From the NCBI GenBank assembly GCA_947646735.1, contig CANTFK010000663.1, positions 1 to 64,000 on the forward strand: DNA of 64,000 bases, given 5' to 3'. How positions within the stretch are numbered: position 1 is the first letter of the stretch; the number at the start of each line of letters is the position of its first letter. The DNA comes from Peronospora farinosa (taxonomy: Eukaryota; Oomycota; Peronosporomycetes; Peronosporales; Peronosporaceae). Below are positions 22,089 through 33,007 of this stretch, one piece after another. Both the position numbers and the translations under genes were made by a program. The notes beneath the pieces are model-generated. The model saw only the letters and a list, made by a program, of their open reading frames with translations. It made no database searches and was not told where the DNA came from.

Positions 22089-24455
22089 TCTTCTATATAA
22101 TATAAGAATTGTGTCCGTCCGTCTGTCCGTGCGATCCTTTTCCAACATTCGAATTGGCTGATATTGTTTTCGTTTTAATTTTGGATTGGCTGATTTTACA
22201 TTTTTGGCTAATTTTGCAATGGCTGATTATGCATATTATACTATTATAATGTGAGCAGACGACTGTAGTAGATTTTAGTGCGTCTGGGTACGTATTTCCT
22301 ATATATAATTAAGTCACAGAACGATGCGTTTCAATCTTTATACCCATCATTACATATTGCTACATCAACACGGCTTATTCATAAATATTCGATTAAACAC
22401 ATGCTTTCGAATCGTTTTAATTCATGGGCTCAGTGCTTAATATGATACACTAGAAGCTGGCAAAAGCAAGCGTTCTTAATAGATTAAATCGAAGAAGATC
22501 GCACGGACAAACGGACGGGCAGTATTCTTTTATTGTATAGATTAGTAACAATAAGAGATGTGACCCATATGTGTTGTATCTGCATTTTGTATATATTGTC
22601 ACGTGAGCAGATTTCCATAATAGAATTTAGTTCATCCCCGGGTGTCGTTATGTCGTGCTTCTATCTATAAAATCAATATACGAAACGATGGCACACTTGA
22701 ATGTTCATATGTATCATTACATATTGCAATATCAAACATAGATTTTTTAGGAGAGTAGATGAGATACATGCTTTCGATTCGTTAGTCAAAGCATGGGCTC
22801 CATGCTCAAATTATACACTAAATAGTGGCAAAAGCAAGCGTAGTGATCAGGTTCAAGTGGATGTAGTTAAAATAAAGCGAATCGACTCAAATGTAATGCA
22901 TCATACTTATAAATTTACCTGAGTCAACCGGACATTCTACATTACGGAACGATGGGTTTACATTTACATTTATATTCATCAATTTATCTATTGAACCGGA
23001 TATATAGAAGTAATATATATGGGTACGAAGATCAAAAAACTTTGCTTACTGTGTCCGTCAATACGACGGGTACACATTGATCTGCGCAACGACAGGTATA
23101 CATTGGCCGGCGTCGACGCGTACACATTGACTTTTTTACATATTGACCATAAAATAAATTAATTTACCTTAGTAAACCGGATATATAATAAGGTAAAATG
23201 GTGGGCCAATATGCTATCAGCGTAAAATTTGCGCACCCATATGTCAGAACGACGGATTAACATCCTAGACCTTAGTATCAAAAAGCTGCATATAGGTTGA
23301 AAGTAGCATGGAAAAAGCTGATTGACACACCAACATTCGGTCCTTTCCATTTAATTTGTTAAAATTTATGGTCCGTTCGGACCTTATCGTCGCAACGTCA
23401 GATGAACACAACTACTTATTTGCACTAACGCAAGTAGATTTCCATCACTTATACATTCAATTAGTAATATGTATCAGGTATAGATATATATTTCGTCGGA
23501 CATCCATCTACAGGAGTGGGTATCATGACTATAATTTGTATTGTATAATCTATATGATATCTCCATCCATCATGCTATATCATGCTATATCATTAAAGAA
23601 AAAATGCACGGAACGACGGGTACACGTTGAATTCCATACCCATCACTTCACCATAGCCGACCCTATCTTTTAAGTAAAAATGCATATATATACTACTTCG
23701 CACTGTCGGAACGACCGGTGAATGCCCTAACGAAACGCTGCGTTAAAATTGCCCATATGAGTACACATTGACCTTTATATCATCATTTAAATGTATTCAA
23801 CAAAACGGTTAAGCAATGATATAAAGGTCAGTATATTACCAGCGTCGACTCGCCCACCATATCCGTCGGAATGACGGGTATACACCCTAGCAAATTGCGG
23901 CGTTTAACATGCCAAAATTTGTTACTTTGCACCATCAAAACGACAGGTGAACACCTTAAAAGAGGTGGGTCGATAAAATACGATGCAATCGTCCATTGAT
24001 TTACTAGGGTGTAGGCATTATCTAAAAATAAATGACTGTATATTAAAGCGTTACAGAAATTCGCTAATGTGTATCCGGTGGAACGACGGGTTTACATTGA
24101 CCTGAATACACTTTGACTTTAATACCTATTAACTTACCTAATTTAACCTGATATTCTAAGCAGTGATAAGCCAGTATACTGTAGGCGTGTCCGTCGAAAC
24201 GACGGGTGAACACCTTAGCAAATTGCTACGTTAAAATGCCTATATATACTACTGCGCACCGTCGGAATGACGGGTGAACACCCTAGCAAAGTGCTGCGTA
24301 AGTATTGCTTATATATACTAGCAGCCTAGATTTCGCACGCTATGTTCGTAGAAACAACGTGTGAGCGCCCTAGGGATGTGCTGTGGGTATTTGTACTATC
24401 AGCGTTGAATTTGTTCACCTACTGTATCCGTCGGAACGACGGGTACACACCCTAG
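22089..24455 (+). mobile_element. Non-autonomous Helitron 2 of a tandem series
   Basis: 2367 bp. 5' end TCTTCTATATAATATAAGAA with GTCCGTCCGTCTGTCCG. 3' end CCGTCGGAACGACGG, GTACACACC, CTAG at 24452-24455. Between them are about ten further, mostly diverged, copies of the hairpin plus ACACCCTAGC-like tail (for example near 23228, 23705, 23865, 24190, 24260). An inverted copy of the 5' terminus ends at 22541. No coding capacity; short ORFs in it are chance. Its relative in opposite orientation is 37863-39654. Confidence 0.7.
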
Positions 24456-25617
24456 TCTATATAATAAAAGAATACTGTCTGTCCGTTTGATCCTTTTCCG
24501 GCCTTCGGATTGGCCAAATTCTGTTTTTGTTTCAATTTTGGATTGGCTGATTTTGCAATTTGTACTATTATTACGTGAGCAGATGTACGTAGCAGAATTT
24601 AATGCGTCTGGGTACGTGTTTCTTATATATGATTTAGTCATGAAACAATGCGTATTTAATCTTCGACCTATCATTACATATTGCTATGCGAGCACGGAAT
24701 TTCTGTAGCATGTATGCAGATCTTGGGTATCTGATGCGGGTTCCATTCCCGTGCCTCTTATAGATACAACATTAATTTTCTAGAGATATTTCTATAATCG
24801 ATTTTAAAAAAACCTGCAATAAACATCATTCGTATAATGGAACGCATTACAACTTAAGGCGTGACCTCAAACAGGTGCATTAGTATACCAAGACGTTTCT
24901 TTAAAAAAAACAAAGACCAACAAGCTAAATTGGCGGGTAATAGCTAAAACCTAATACTCTTAAGGGTAAAGGGTCAAGGGTAAACGCCTAAGAATAATCA
25001 TTAAAACCTATATATCTGAATGAATAGTGTACGCATGTCTGTCTGTGCCTTCTTTTTATATAATCGTCCGTCTGTCCGTGGTTCTTTTCTGTATAATTGG
25101 TGCGTCTGCCCGTGCGTTTTTTATTTATAATCGTCTGTCTGTCTGTGCTTTTTATTGCATAATTGGTCTTTTAAATCGCCCATTCTTATCTTAATACATC
25201 CGGCTGTTTGTCGGTACTTTCTTATAAATTAGCCTGTCAGTTCAATGTGCTGTTTTCGTAAAATCGTCCGTTTGTCCGTGAGAGCTTCTCATATAATTTG
25301 TTGGTCTGAAAACCCAATGTTAGCATGGGTGAAGGGTAAGCTTTCGTTAAATGCCTAAATATAGTCTTCTCAATTAAAATATATGTAATATGAATAGTGT
25401 CCGTCTGTCGATCCGTGAGTACTTCTGATATGATATGCCGTCTGTCCGTGCGGCCGTTTTTTGTAATTCGTTTGACTATTCCTGAGGTGCCTTTTCTTTA
25501 CAAATCGTCCATCTGATCCTGTAGTCCTATCGTATTATAACATCGAGCCATTCAGTCCATCCGAGTTATTGTGAGCAGATCTCCATAACTGAAAAATTGT
25601 CCATCGGTGCTGTTTAA

Positions 25618-28600
25618 ATGGAGAGTCCACGGTCACGACGAAATCGTCTAGCACGGGAACGAAGAGCACGCAAGCGTGCATTGGAAACCGATGATCAGCG
25701 GGAAGCACGACTACAGATTCAAAATGCTACCGAACGTGCGAGACGTGCAGCACGATCACATGATGTGCACATGCGATATCTCCGCAATAATCGCGAGGCA
25801 CACGCTGCGCGACGGGCAGAGCAATCAGAGAAAGTTGCTACTGTGCAGCGTCGCATTGATCGTAATGCGCACGCTGCACAAAGGGCAGAAGATCCCGAGG
25901 TCCCCCTGGCACGTCGCATAATAGGTGCAGACGCTCCAACACTGCGTCATGTGTTGCAAAGAATGAACGTGAGGTGTTAGTCGTGTCAAGCATTACATTA
26001 AATTGAAGAGAGAATTAAAGTAGCTGGGTCAACTCTGGGAAACCCGACTTTTACGATGTGCTGTGAACGTGGAAAGGAATTTAACATCCCACCGTTGGTT
26101 CCGCCACCGGAACCCCTCAACACATTATTGCATGAGCAAACACCACTTGCTAGGGCGTTTCGCAGCAATATTAGAGGTTACAATAATGCACTATCATTCA
26201 CGTCGCTTGGTGCCAAGCTGGATGACCGATTTGTGCAAGGAGGTGTATACACATTTAGGCTGCAGGGCGCTCTATATCATCGTATGGGTGCTCTACTGCC
26301 AGATGGAAGTCGAAATAAAAAATATGCTCAGCTGTACATTGCGGACTCCAATGCCGCCCTGAATAGAAGGATGACAATTTTCCCGTCACTGGATCGACGA
26401 GTTATGGGGGAGCTACAAGCAATGCTGGAAGAAGTTAATCCTTACGTTCAATTGTACGAGCAAGCCCGTCAACGTATGCACCATGATGGTACTTTAAATC
26501 TCGAGCTACGCCTGCTTTGCCTTAAGTCAAATGACCGTCGACGATACAATACTCCAACTGCTGACGAGATTGGTGCAATCATGGTCGGCGATGGTCATGA
26601 CGGCAGCATCTCTGACAGGGACATAATAATCAAGCGTCGAAGTGATGGTGGGATGCAGCGGATTTCAGCGTTGCATTCAGCATACACTCCGCTACATTAC
26701 GTCCTTTTATTTCCAGACGGGCGACAGGGTTGGACTTGAACGATGCCACTGCAAGGATTTGCATACAGAGAAGGGGATGGGCAAAGTTTATACGTGAACG
26801 ATGAAGTTGCTGTACGTGGAAGAGGAGGATCAAGCCGGATATCTCAGATGCAATACTCTTCTTATATGCTTCATCCTCGAGCATCTGGACAGCATTTGTT
26901 CTTGGCAGGACGTTTGCTGCAAGAATATATTGTTGATGCATGGGCATGTACGGAGCAAAATCGCTTGCATTTCATCTCCAGTCACCAAAGCGACCTGCTT
27001 TGTGAGCTGTATTCAGGAATTATGGATGCAATAAGTGACGATGATCATGATGCAGCATGAATAGGTCGTAAAATGATTCTGCCCTCCAGTTTTGCTGGCA
27101 GCGATCGTCAGATGAGCCAGCTGTACCAGGACGCCATGGCAATCGTGCGCAAATATGGCCGACCAGACCTTTTCGTAACCTTTACATGCAATCCGAAATG
27201 GCGTGAAATCAGAGCCGAGCTAGAACCAGGGCAACAGCCTCATGATCGACCAGAATTGGTGGCAAGATTGTTCAACCTCAAATTGCAGGAACTAATGAGA
27301 GACTTCAGCAAACGGAAATTTTTTGGAATAGTGGTCGGCAAAGTTTGGGTAATTGAGTTTCAGAAAAGGGGTCTCCCCCACGCGCACATCCTCATTATCT
27401 TGGATGAGGCTTCCAAGCTCCATACGCCGCAACAGATTGATTCGGCAGTCTCGGCTGAAATTCCTGACCCAGCCACCCATCCTGATGCATATGAGACGGG
27501 GACGCGTTGTTTGGTACATGGTCCGTGTGGCATAGACAAGCCCAACGCACCATGCATGGTGGAAGGAAAGTGCAGCAAGCGAAACCCTCGAGTGTTTGCG
27601 ACTGAGACCTCTGCCGATCATGACAGTTATCCAATTTACAGACGGCGTGACAATGGACGATATATTGAGGATGCAAGGGGCCGTCGTGTTGATAATCGAT
27701 GGATTGTGCCGCATAATTTGTACCTATCCTCTAAGTACAATGCGCACATTAACGTTGAGGTGAGTTGGAAGAAAATGATATTCCCTGTTCATTTTATACG
27801 ATCAACATAATGATACTGAGTAACGATTTGTTTTCGTGTAGATTTGTTCATCAATCTAGGCCGTCAAGTATGTCTTCAAATATGTATACAAGGGACACGA
27901 TCGCACGACGGTGGTGGTTCAAGATGTAAACGAAATTCAGCAATACATTGACGCTCGCTATGTTTCAGCTCCAGAGTCGTGCTGGCGCATCTTTGGCTTT
28001 AAGATGCATGATCACTACCCTCCAATTCAACGCCTGCAGGTGCATTTGACCGACCAGCAACAAGTTGTGTTTAACGCTAACGGTAGCTTGGTGGCTGCAG
28101 TGAACAATGAGCAAGCGCGTAAAACAACACTCACACAGTGGTTTGAGCTCAACCGCCTAAACATAGATGCCCAAGAGACAACTTCCTTGGATTTTCCGTC
28201 ACGATTTGTCTGGAACATAAACAGAAAACAATGGACGGTGCGACAACGAGGAAAGTGCGTCGGTCGTCTTTATTTTGTGAGCCCCAAAGCCGGAAATCGA
28301 TATTTTTTACGGACGTTGCTGACAACTGTGAAGGGAGCAAAATCTTACGAGGACCTGCGAGCATATAATGGCTTGCAGTACGAGACGTTTAAGGCGGCGT
28401 GGATTGTACGAGAACGACGAAGAATGGGAGCAGTGTCTACAAGAAGCAGCGGGGATGCAGAGTGGTGGTAAACTGCGATCCCTGTTTGTCACAATTTTAA
28501 TCCATGGACCGCCTGCTAACCCGCGCCAATTATGGGATATTTTTCAGCATCATTTATCGGACGATTTGGCGCATCGACTTCGCCAGGATGGAAATGCAGA

Positions 28601-29796
28601 GCCGTCATCTGACCAGATCACGAGTTTAACCCTTCACTTGATAGCAAATCTTTTGGCGCCTTTTGAGAAAACCCTTGCTGACTTCAGTCTGCCCACTCCT
28701 GCGTATCAAATGGAAGAGCCACAGGGAAATCGATTGATTGCAGAACAGCTGGCATTCAACAAAGATGTGTTGAAAGAAGAGGCAGAAAAAGAGGTGCAGA
28801 GTATGAACAAGGAACAGCTTCACATTCATCGTGAGATCATCAAATCCTGTAAGAAGGAGCAAGGAGATATTTTTTTCATTGATGGACCCGGTGGAACGGG
28901 CAAAACATATTTAGAGAATTTGCTTCTCAAGTCTGTGCGGGGTCTAGGACACATTGCGCTGGCAGTTGCTTCATCTGGAATTGCATCATTGCTTCTAGAT
29001 AATGGAAGCACCGCTCACTCTCGATACAAGATCCCAATTAATCTGAAGCCTCACTCTGTGTGCTCTATAAGCAAACAAAGTGATCTGGCAGGAATGCTAC
29101 GCCTCACGAAGCTAATTATTTGGGACGAAGCACCAATGATGAGTAAGTTTGCGTTTGAGGCCGTTGACCGGACACTTCGCGATGTCACCGATAAATCTGA
29201 CGTTTCGTTTGGTGGAATCACATTTGTGATGTGCGGCGATTTTCGCCAGATTCTGCCTGTTGTACCAAAAGGCATGCGTCCTGATATTGTTGCCGCGTCG
29301 ATTAAGGAGTCCTATCTATGGAGTTGTGTTCAAGTTTTCAAATTGCGTCAGAACATGCGCGCAAGTAATGATGAGCGAATTGAAAATCTCGGGAATCGCA
29401 CTTTCGCAGATTGGCTTTTAGCACTTGTAGAAGATCGGCTGGAAAAATTGGACGACGATCACGTCCAGTGTCCATCGTCTATGATTGTCCATAATAACAC
29501 GGTGGAAGAACTTTTAAACACAATATATGATGGTGTTGCAGATGTTGCTGAACATGCAAATCAGGAATACTTTAGCAGCCGGGCCATCCTTGCCGCCCGC
29601 AATGATGCTGTTGCTGAAATTAACATGGCGGTGCTAAACAGAATTGGGGGGACATATATAAATACTTGAGCGCAGATAAGGTGGACGATGAAGAAGGTGC
29701 AAATGTTTTGCCCACCGAATATCTAAACAGGTTGGAAGTGAGTGGGTGGCCACCTCATCGACTTAGGTTGAAAATTGGAACTCCAATTATGCTTTT
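25618..29796 (+). pseudogene. Helitron RepHel (replication initiator and PIF1-type helicase), decayed
   Basis: Encodes the rolling-circle transposase of the Helitron. N-terminus at 25618-25977 is Arg/Ala-rich with short repeats. Around 25978-26080 a cysteine-rich zinc-binding stretch is interrupted by stops. 26056-26739 and 26743-27057 are the conserved N-terminal part. The Rep domain at 27073-27759 has PDLFVTFTCNPKW and the HUH-type RGLPHAHILI. After an 82-bp intron, the tyrosine motif YVFKYVYKGHDR follows. The helicase at 28398-29669 has Walker A DGPGGTGKTYL, Walker B LIIWDEAPMM, GDFRQILPVVPKG and LRQNMRAS. Defects: stops near 25978, 26737, 27058 and 27857, and frameshifts near 28400 and 29650. 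The LTR insertion removes the end. Confidence 0.92.
27760..27841 (+). other. GT-AG intron in Helitron Rep domain
   Basis: GTGAGTTGG at 27760 and TTTTCGTGTAG ending at 27841. The upstream frame (from 27073) is at phase 0 here, and joining gives INVE followed by ICSSI, a TAG, then AVKYVFKYVYKGHDR. The intron brings the catalytic tyrosine motif into frame with the HUH motif. Unspliced, the frame ends at 27810. Confidence 0.7.
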
Positions 29797-30436
29797 TGTA
29801 GCGGGCTACACAGCTCTTTAGCCAGAGGAAGACTTTTGGCTGGAAGCCTCTTAGTTCTAGAGAACTAAATAGAGTTAAGGCTAAAAGCCACTTAGTTCTA
29901 AGGAACTAATTAAATGACTTAAAGTCACCCTGTTCTAAGGAACTAGGAAAGAGACTTTTAGTCAATTAAGCAATATGCTTAAGGTTCGGAGAACCAACGC
30001 ACAGAGTGCAAGAACAAGCTAGAAGATTAGGGGTTCAGAGAACCAACGCACGAAGTGCACAAGAGAACAAGTCAGAACGACTTGCGATCTCAAACTCAAA
30101 AGGAGAACTGATTATATTTATGCTTTAAGATTTTATGAATAGTCCTACTCTAAGTACACTACACTAGATTAATTACTATAATAGTAATTATTATATGCAG
30201 ACTTTGCTATTGGACGATGTATCGTCTAAACATCTGTGTATGATGTACTCAATACAGCGTTAGTGATTTATCGAATCCCAATCGATAAGATACGGTATTA
30301 CCGAATACCGTATTATAACGCTCATACTTAATACCTCTCTAAAGAGAAGTATAATAATGCATTATATGCAATAGAAAGGAGAGTTTAAGCGTAAACTCTC
30401 GGAAAGACGCTACAACCGTCGTGTAACCCCGTTTCA
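29797..30436 (-). repeat. 3' LTR of element 2 (family A)
   Basis: 640 bp, plus-strand ends TGTAGCGGGCTACACAGC and AACCCCGTTTCA. It disrupts the Helitron helicase directly at its outer end. The antisense ORF begins 112 bases inside from its inner end, so any antisense promoter in this LTR could drive that ORF. Confidence 0.92.
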
Positions 30437-30450
30437 CCCTCCCCCACCAG
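30437..30450 (-). promoter_or_regulatory. Polypurine tract of element 2
   Basis: On the minus strand the sequence CTGGTGGGGGAGGG lies immediately before the 3' LTR (which begins TGAAACGGGG on that strand). This is the expected position for the primer of plus-strand DNA synthesis. Confidence 0.7.
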
Positions 30451-30547
30451 ACTGACGTTCCCATAGAATGCCACTCGACATCTTTCCTCGTAGAGGTAGT
30501 GCTTTAGCGAACGTTTAAAACCTCACGGTTTGTTCACGGCACATAAC

Positions 30548-31831
30548 ATGACGCCTCCCGATAGTGAGTCACAGTCTCTTCGGGACCTCATTGAAGACGA
30601 CCTTGACGAAGCGGTTGATTACGAAAGTGACACCGTCTTTGTGGGACCCGATGGGTCCCCTTTATCCACCCTCACGGTTGAAGATGACACTCGTCATGCA
30701 CCGAATCCGTTCCCTGAACGTGGTGCAGCAGATGCGCTAACAGCGTTACGTGACCCGCCTGACGTATTATCAACGGCGACGGTTACTAACCCACTCGACG
30801 AGCAGCAACAGCGGTCCATCGACCAAGAGGAAGGCGCCAAGCGCCGGACGAAGAATATGACAAGACTACAGGACCACCGACAGTACAGGTTCAAGCCACC
30901 TACAGTGGAAGAACGCCTAAAGGAAGCATCTGGGCATTCCCTTTCTGGTTGGACCATTGGGCCTGAGGCCATTTCTCCTGAGGATGTTGCCACGCGCACG
31001 GCACTTCGACAACGATATCTGGAACCCCACATCACTAGACAAAGCCAATACTTGGCACGCCTTAATAGGCAAGTGCGCGGTGCGCCAGTCCCTCCCATAA
31101 AGGGTGTTCCCATCCTTCTGTTCGCGGGGGAAACCGAGGACGAAGAAGACACGGCTTTCAGCCGCTGGGCGCATTATGCGCGACGTTTAAGCAGCATATG
31201 GGCCCTACGGGCAAGTGCCGATGTGGCAGATGTTCGACTTGAGCGGAAGATGCGTTATGATTACGCTAAATTGAAGGCCCGGGGAAAGTTGAAATCCCAA
31301 CGAACGCATTATGCGCCTGCTACCCAGCAGCCTAATGTTTCGGCTACCCCTGTAGACGCGAGTTCACGACAGCCCGAGGCCGCTAACCCGCCTACCCTCA
31401 CCATTACTGGTGAGAAGCGTCAGCGCCAAAAGGCAGACCCTGCGCACGACGCTCAAAAACGTCCACGGCGTATGGGCAGTCCTGCCGAAGGGGAGTCTCA
31501 AACTCCCATGAATTCCACGATTCGGGATAACCCCGCCACTTCACCAGATACTGGTTTTGGCCATGGCGGCGACGCTTCTGCAGTAGACGCTCCACGTGGA
31601 ACTGCAGGTTCCCCTGCGCATCGAGGAAAGGAGGAGGAGGCCGGTGTATCGGTACAAGCTCATGCCGAGCTTGTTCAGGAGGTGCGGTCCCTTCGTGAGG
31701 AGAGGCAGACGATGAACTCCCGGCTTGCGTCCCTGGAAGAGAGTCGGACCCGAATGCAGGGTCAGCTTGACATGTTGGTGCAGATGCTTCGTCCCGCGAC
31801 AATGCCAATGGGCTCGGCGCGAGCGCCTTAG
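30548..31831 (+). CDS. Antisense ORF of gypsy element 2, 427 aa, unknown function
   Basis: Open reading frame on the strand opposite to gag-pol, between the 3' LTR and pol, overlapping the last 428 bases of pol. I chose the ATG at 30548 (MTPPDSESQSLRDLIEDDLD); the frame is open a little further upstream from a TTG at 30530. Visible parts: an acidic N-terminus, a central block (ATRTALRQRYLEPHITRQ; FSRWAHYARRLSSIWALRAS), a basic motif KRPRR that could be a nuclear signal, a Ser/Pro/Gly-rich stretch, and a C-terminal heptad-rich segment (HAELVQEVRSLREERQTM) suggesting a coiled coil. No gag, protease or envelope feature is recognisable. The same frame exists, damaged, in element 1. It may encode an accessory or regulatory protein of the element; this is inference. 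Confidence 0.7.
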   Translation: MTPPDSESQSLRDLIEDDLDEAVDYESDTVFVGPDGSPLSTLTVEDDTRHAPNPFPERGAADALTALRDPPDVLSTATVTNPLDEQQQRSIDQEEGAKRRTKNMTRLQDHRQYRFKPPTVEERLKEASGHSLSGWTIGPEAISPEDVATRTALRQRYLEPHITRQSQYLARLNRQVRGAPVPPIKGVPILLFAGETEDEEDTAFSRWAHYARRLSSIWALRASADVADVRLERKMRYDYAKLKARGKLKSQRTHYAPATQQPNVSATPVDASSRQPEAANPPTLTITGEKRQRQKADPAHDAQKRPRRMGSPAEGESQTPMNSTIRDNPATSPDTGFGHGGDASAVDAPRGTAGSPAHRGKEEEAGVSVQAHAELVQEVRSLREERQTMNSRLASLEESRTRMQGQLDMLVQMLRPATMPMGSARAP

Positions 31832-33007
31832 CGTCTATTTGGGACGGATCCCGATAAGGTTTTAGCATGGCGACATAGAACACAGGATGTGTACGCAATT
31901 TGCGCGGCAAGTTAAGCGTATACGCTGTGCCTTTCTTGGCAATGACATTAAAGGGTCCGATAAAGCGCGGACGCAACTTCGTCTTAAAGACAGCGGATAC
32001 TACATTGGTAGGTAGGTTTTTAGCATTTAGTAATACTTGGTCTCCGACCTCATAATCATTAATACAGCTTCTGCCTTTAGCATCTGCATATTCTTCTTGT
32101 TTATCTTGGCTATCAGCCATTGCGTCTTGCACATGTCGTAAGACATTTAGTCGCGTTGCGAGAAACGCATTTTCCTGTTTCTTAACAGTATCAGGGCTGA
32201 CATCAGCAAGCCGATCGGCAACCTCTCCCCCACCAAGCCCTGAACCACTCGGTGGTAGCGTTAACGGAACGCGTGGGTGTGTAAGACCATTCACATAGAA
32301 CGGAGTGTAGCCGGTAGAGGCGTGCACGGAGTTATTGAGAGCAAACTCAACTACAGGGAGCATAGCGCTCCATCGCTTAGGCGTTTCAACACAAACGCTC
32401 TTCAACAACGCGATTTACGCGTTCGGTTTGACCATCGGTCTGCGGATGATCCGCTGTGGACATGTCCAAACGGGTGCCCAGCACCTGGAAGACGGACTTC
32501 CAAAATTTACTCGTAAAACGCGGATCACGATCAGAAACAATTGCCACTGGCAAGCCATGTTGGCGAAACACCCGATCGATAAACAGCTCCGCTGTACCCA
32601 TACCATCGATCGATTCTGGGACAGCCGCTAAGTGACCATCTTGCTCAAACGGTCAACAAAGACCACAATACCTGTATTGCCCTGCGAATCTTTGGTAGGC
32701 CAAATACAAAGTCCATACTAATGGACTCCCAGCACCCAATGGGAATAGGCAAGCTAGCCAGCGGCGCTGCCGAATGGGGCGAGGGTTTCAACCGTTGACA
32801 CGTTTCACACGTGCGCACATATGTACTCACCCATTTGTATAATTTGGGCCACCAATAACTTTGGCATACTGCCCCATAGGTCTTTTCGCGACCCAAATGA
32901 CCACCGATGGCGGTGTCATGTACCTCATAGAGGATACGATACTTCAGGTCCTCGTCATGAGGAACTATAATATGCGGAGGATCCGCTACATCTGTACGAT
33001 AGTACAA
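31404..33007 (-). pseudogene. Gypsy element 2 integrase and chromodomain
   Basis: 32645-33007 has the HHCC domain (VHDTAIGGHLGREKTYG; YVRTCETCQRL) and SMDFVFGLPK with the first catalytic Asp. 32386-32601 has SDRDPRFTSKFW and HPQTDGQTERVNRVVEE with the second Asp and the Glu. 31404-32408 continues with the conserved linker, the GPY-type segment (RPRFIGPFNVIAKKGTAY) and a chromodomain (YLVKWRGYPESWNSWE), which in related elements guides insertion to chromatin. Frameshifts lie near 32400 and 32690. The last 428 bases are shared with the antisense ORF. Confidence 0.88.

Larger units (their letters stand above)
24456..29796 (+). mobile_element. Autonomous-type Helitron 3, decayed and cut by gypsy element 2
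   Basis: Starts TCTATATAATAAAAGAATAC directly after the CTAG of Helitron 2. The long 5' region (24456-25617) has GTCTGTCC-type repeats and a tRNA-like T arm near 24747. The RepHel gene follows from 25618. The element is broken at 29796, inside the helicase C-terminus (GTPIMLF), by the 3' LTR of gypsy element 2. The helicase end and 3' terminus are not found on the other side of that element. Confidence 0.85.

Noticed and set aside
23356..23673. 105-codon plus-strand ORF
   Set aside because: Within a non-autonomous Helitron with AT-rich composition and no protein-like features.
22003..24450. CRISPR-like array of repeated palindromes
   Set aside because: Eukaryotic context, irregular spacing, no conserved direct repeat with unique spacers; better explained as Helitron 3'-end hairpins.
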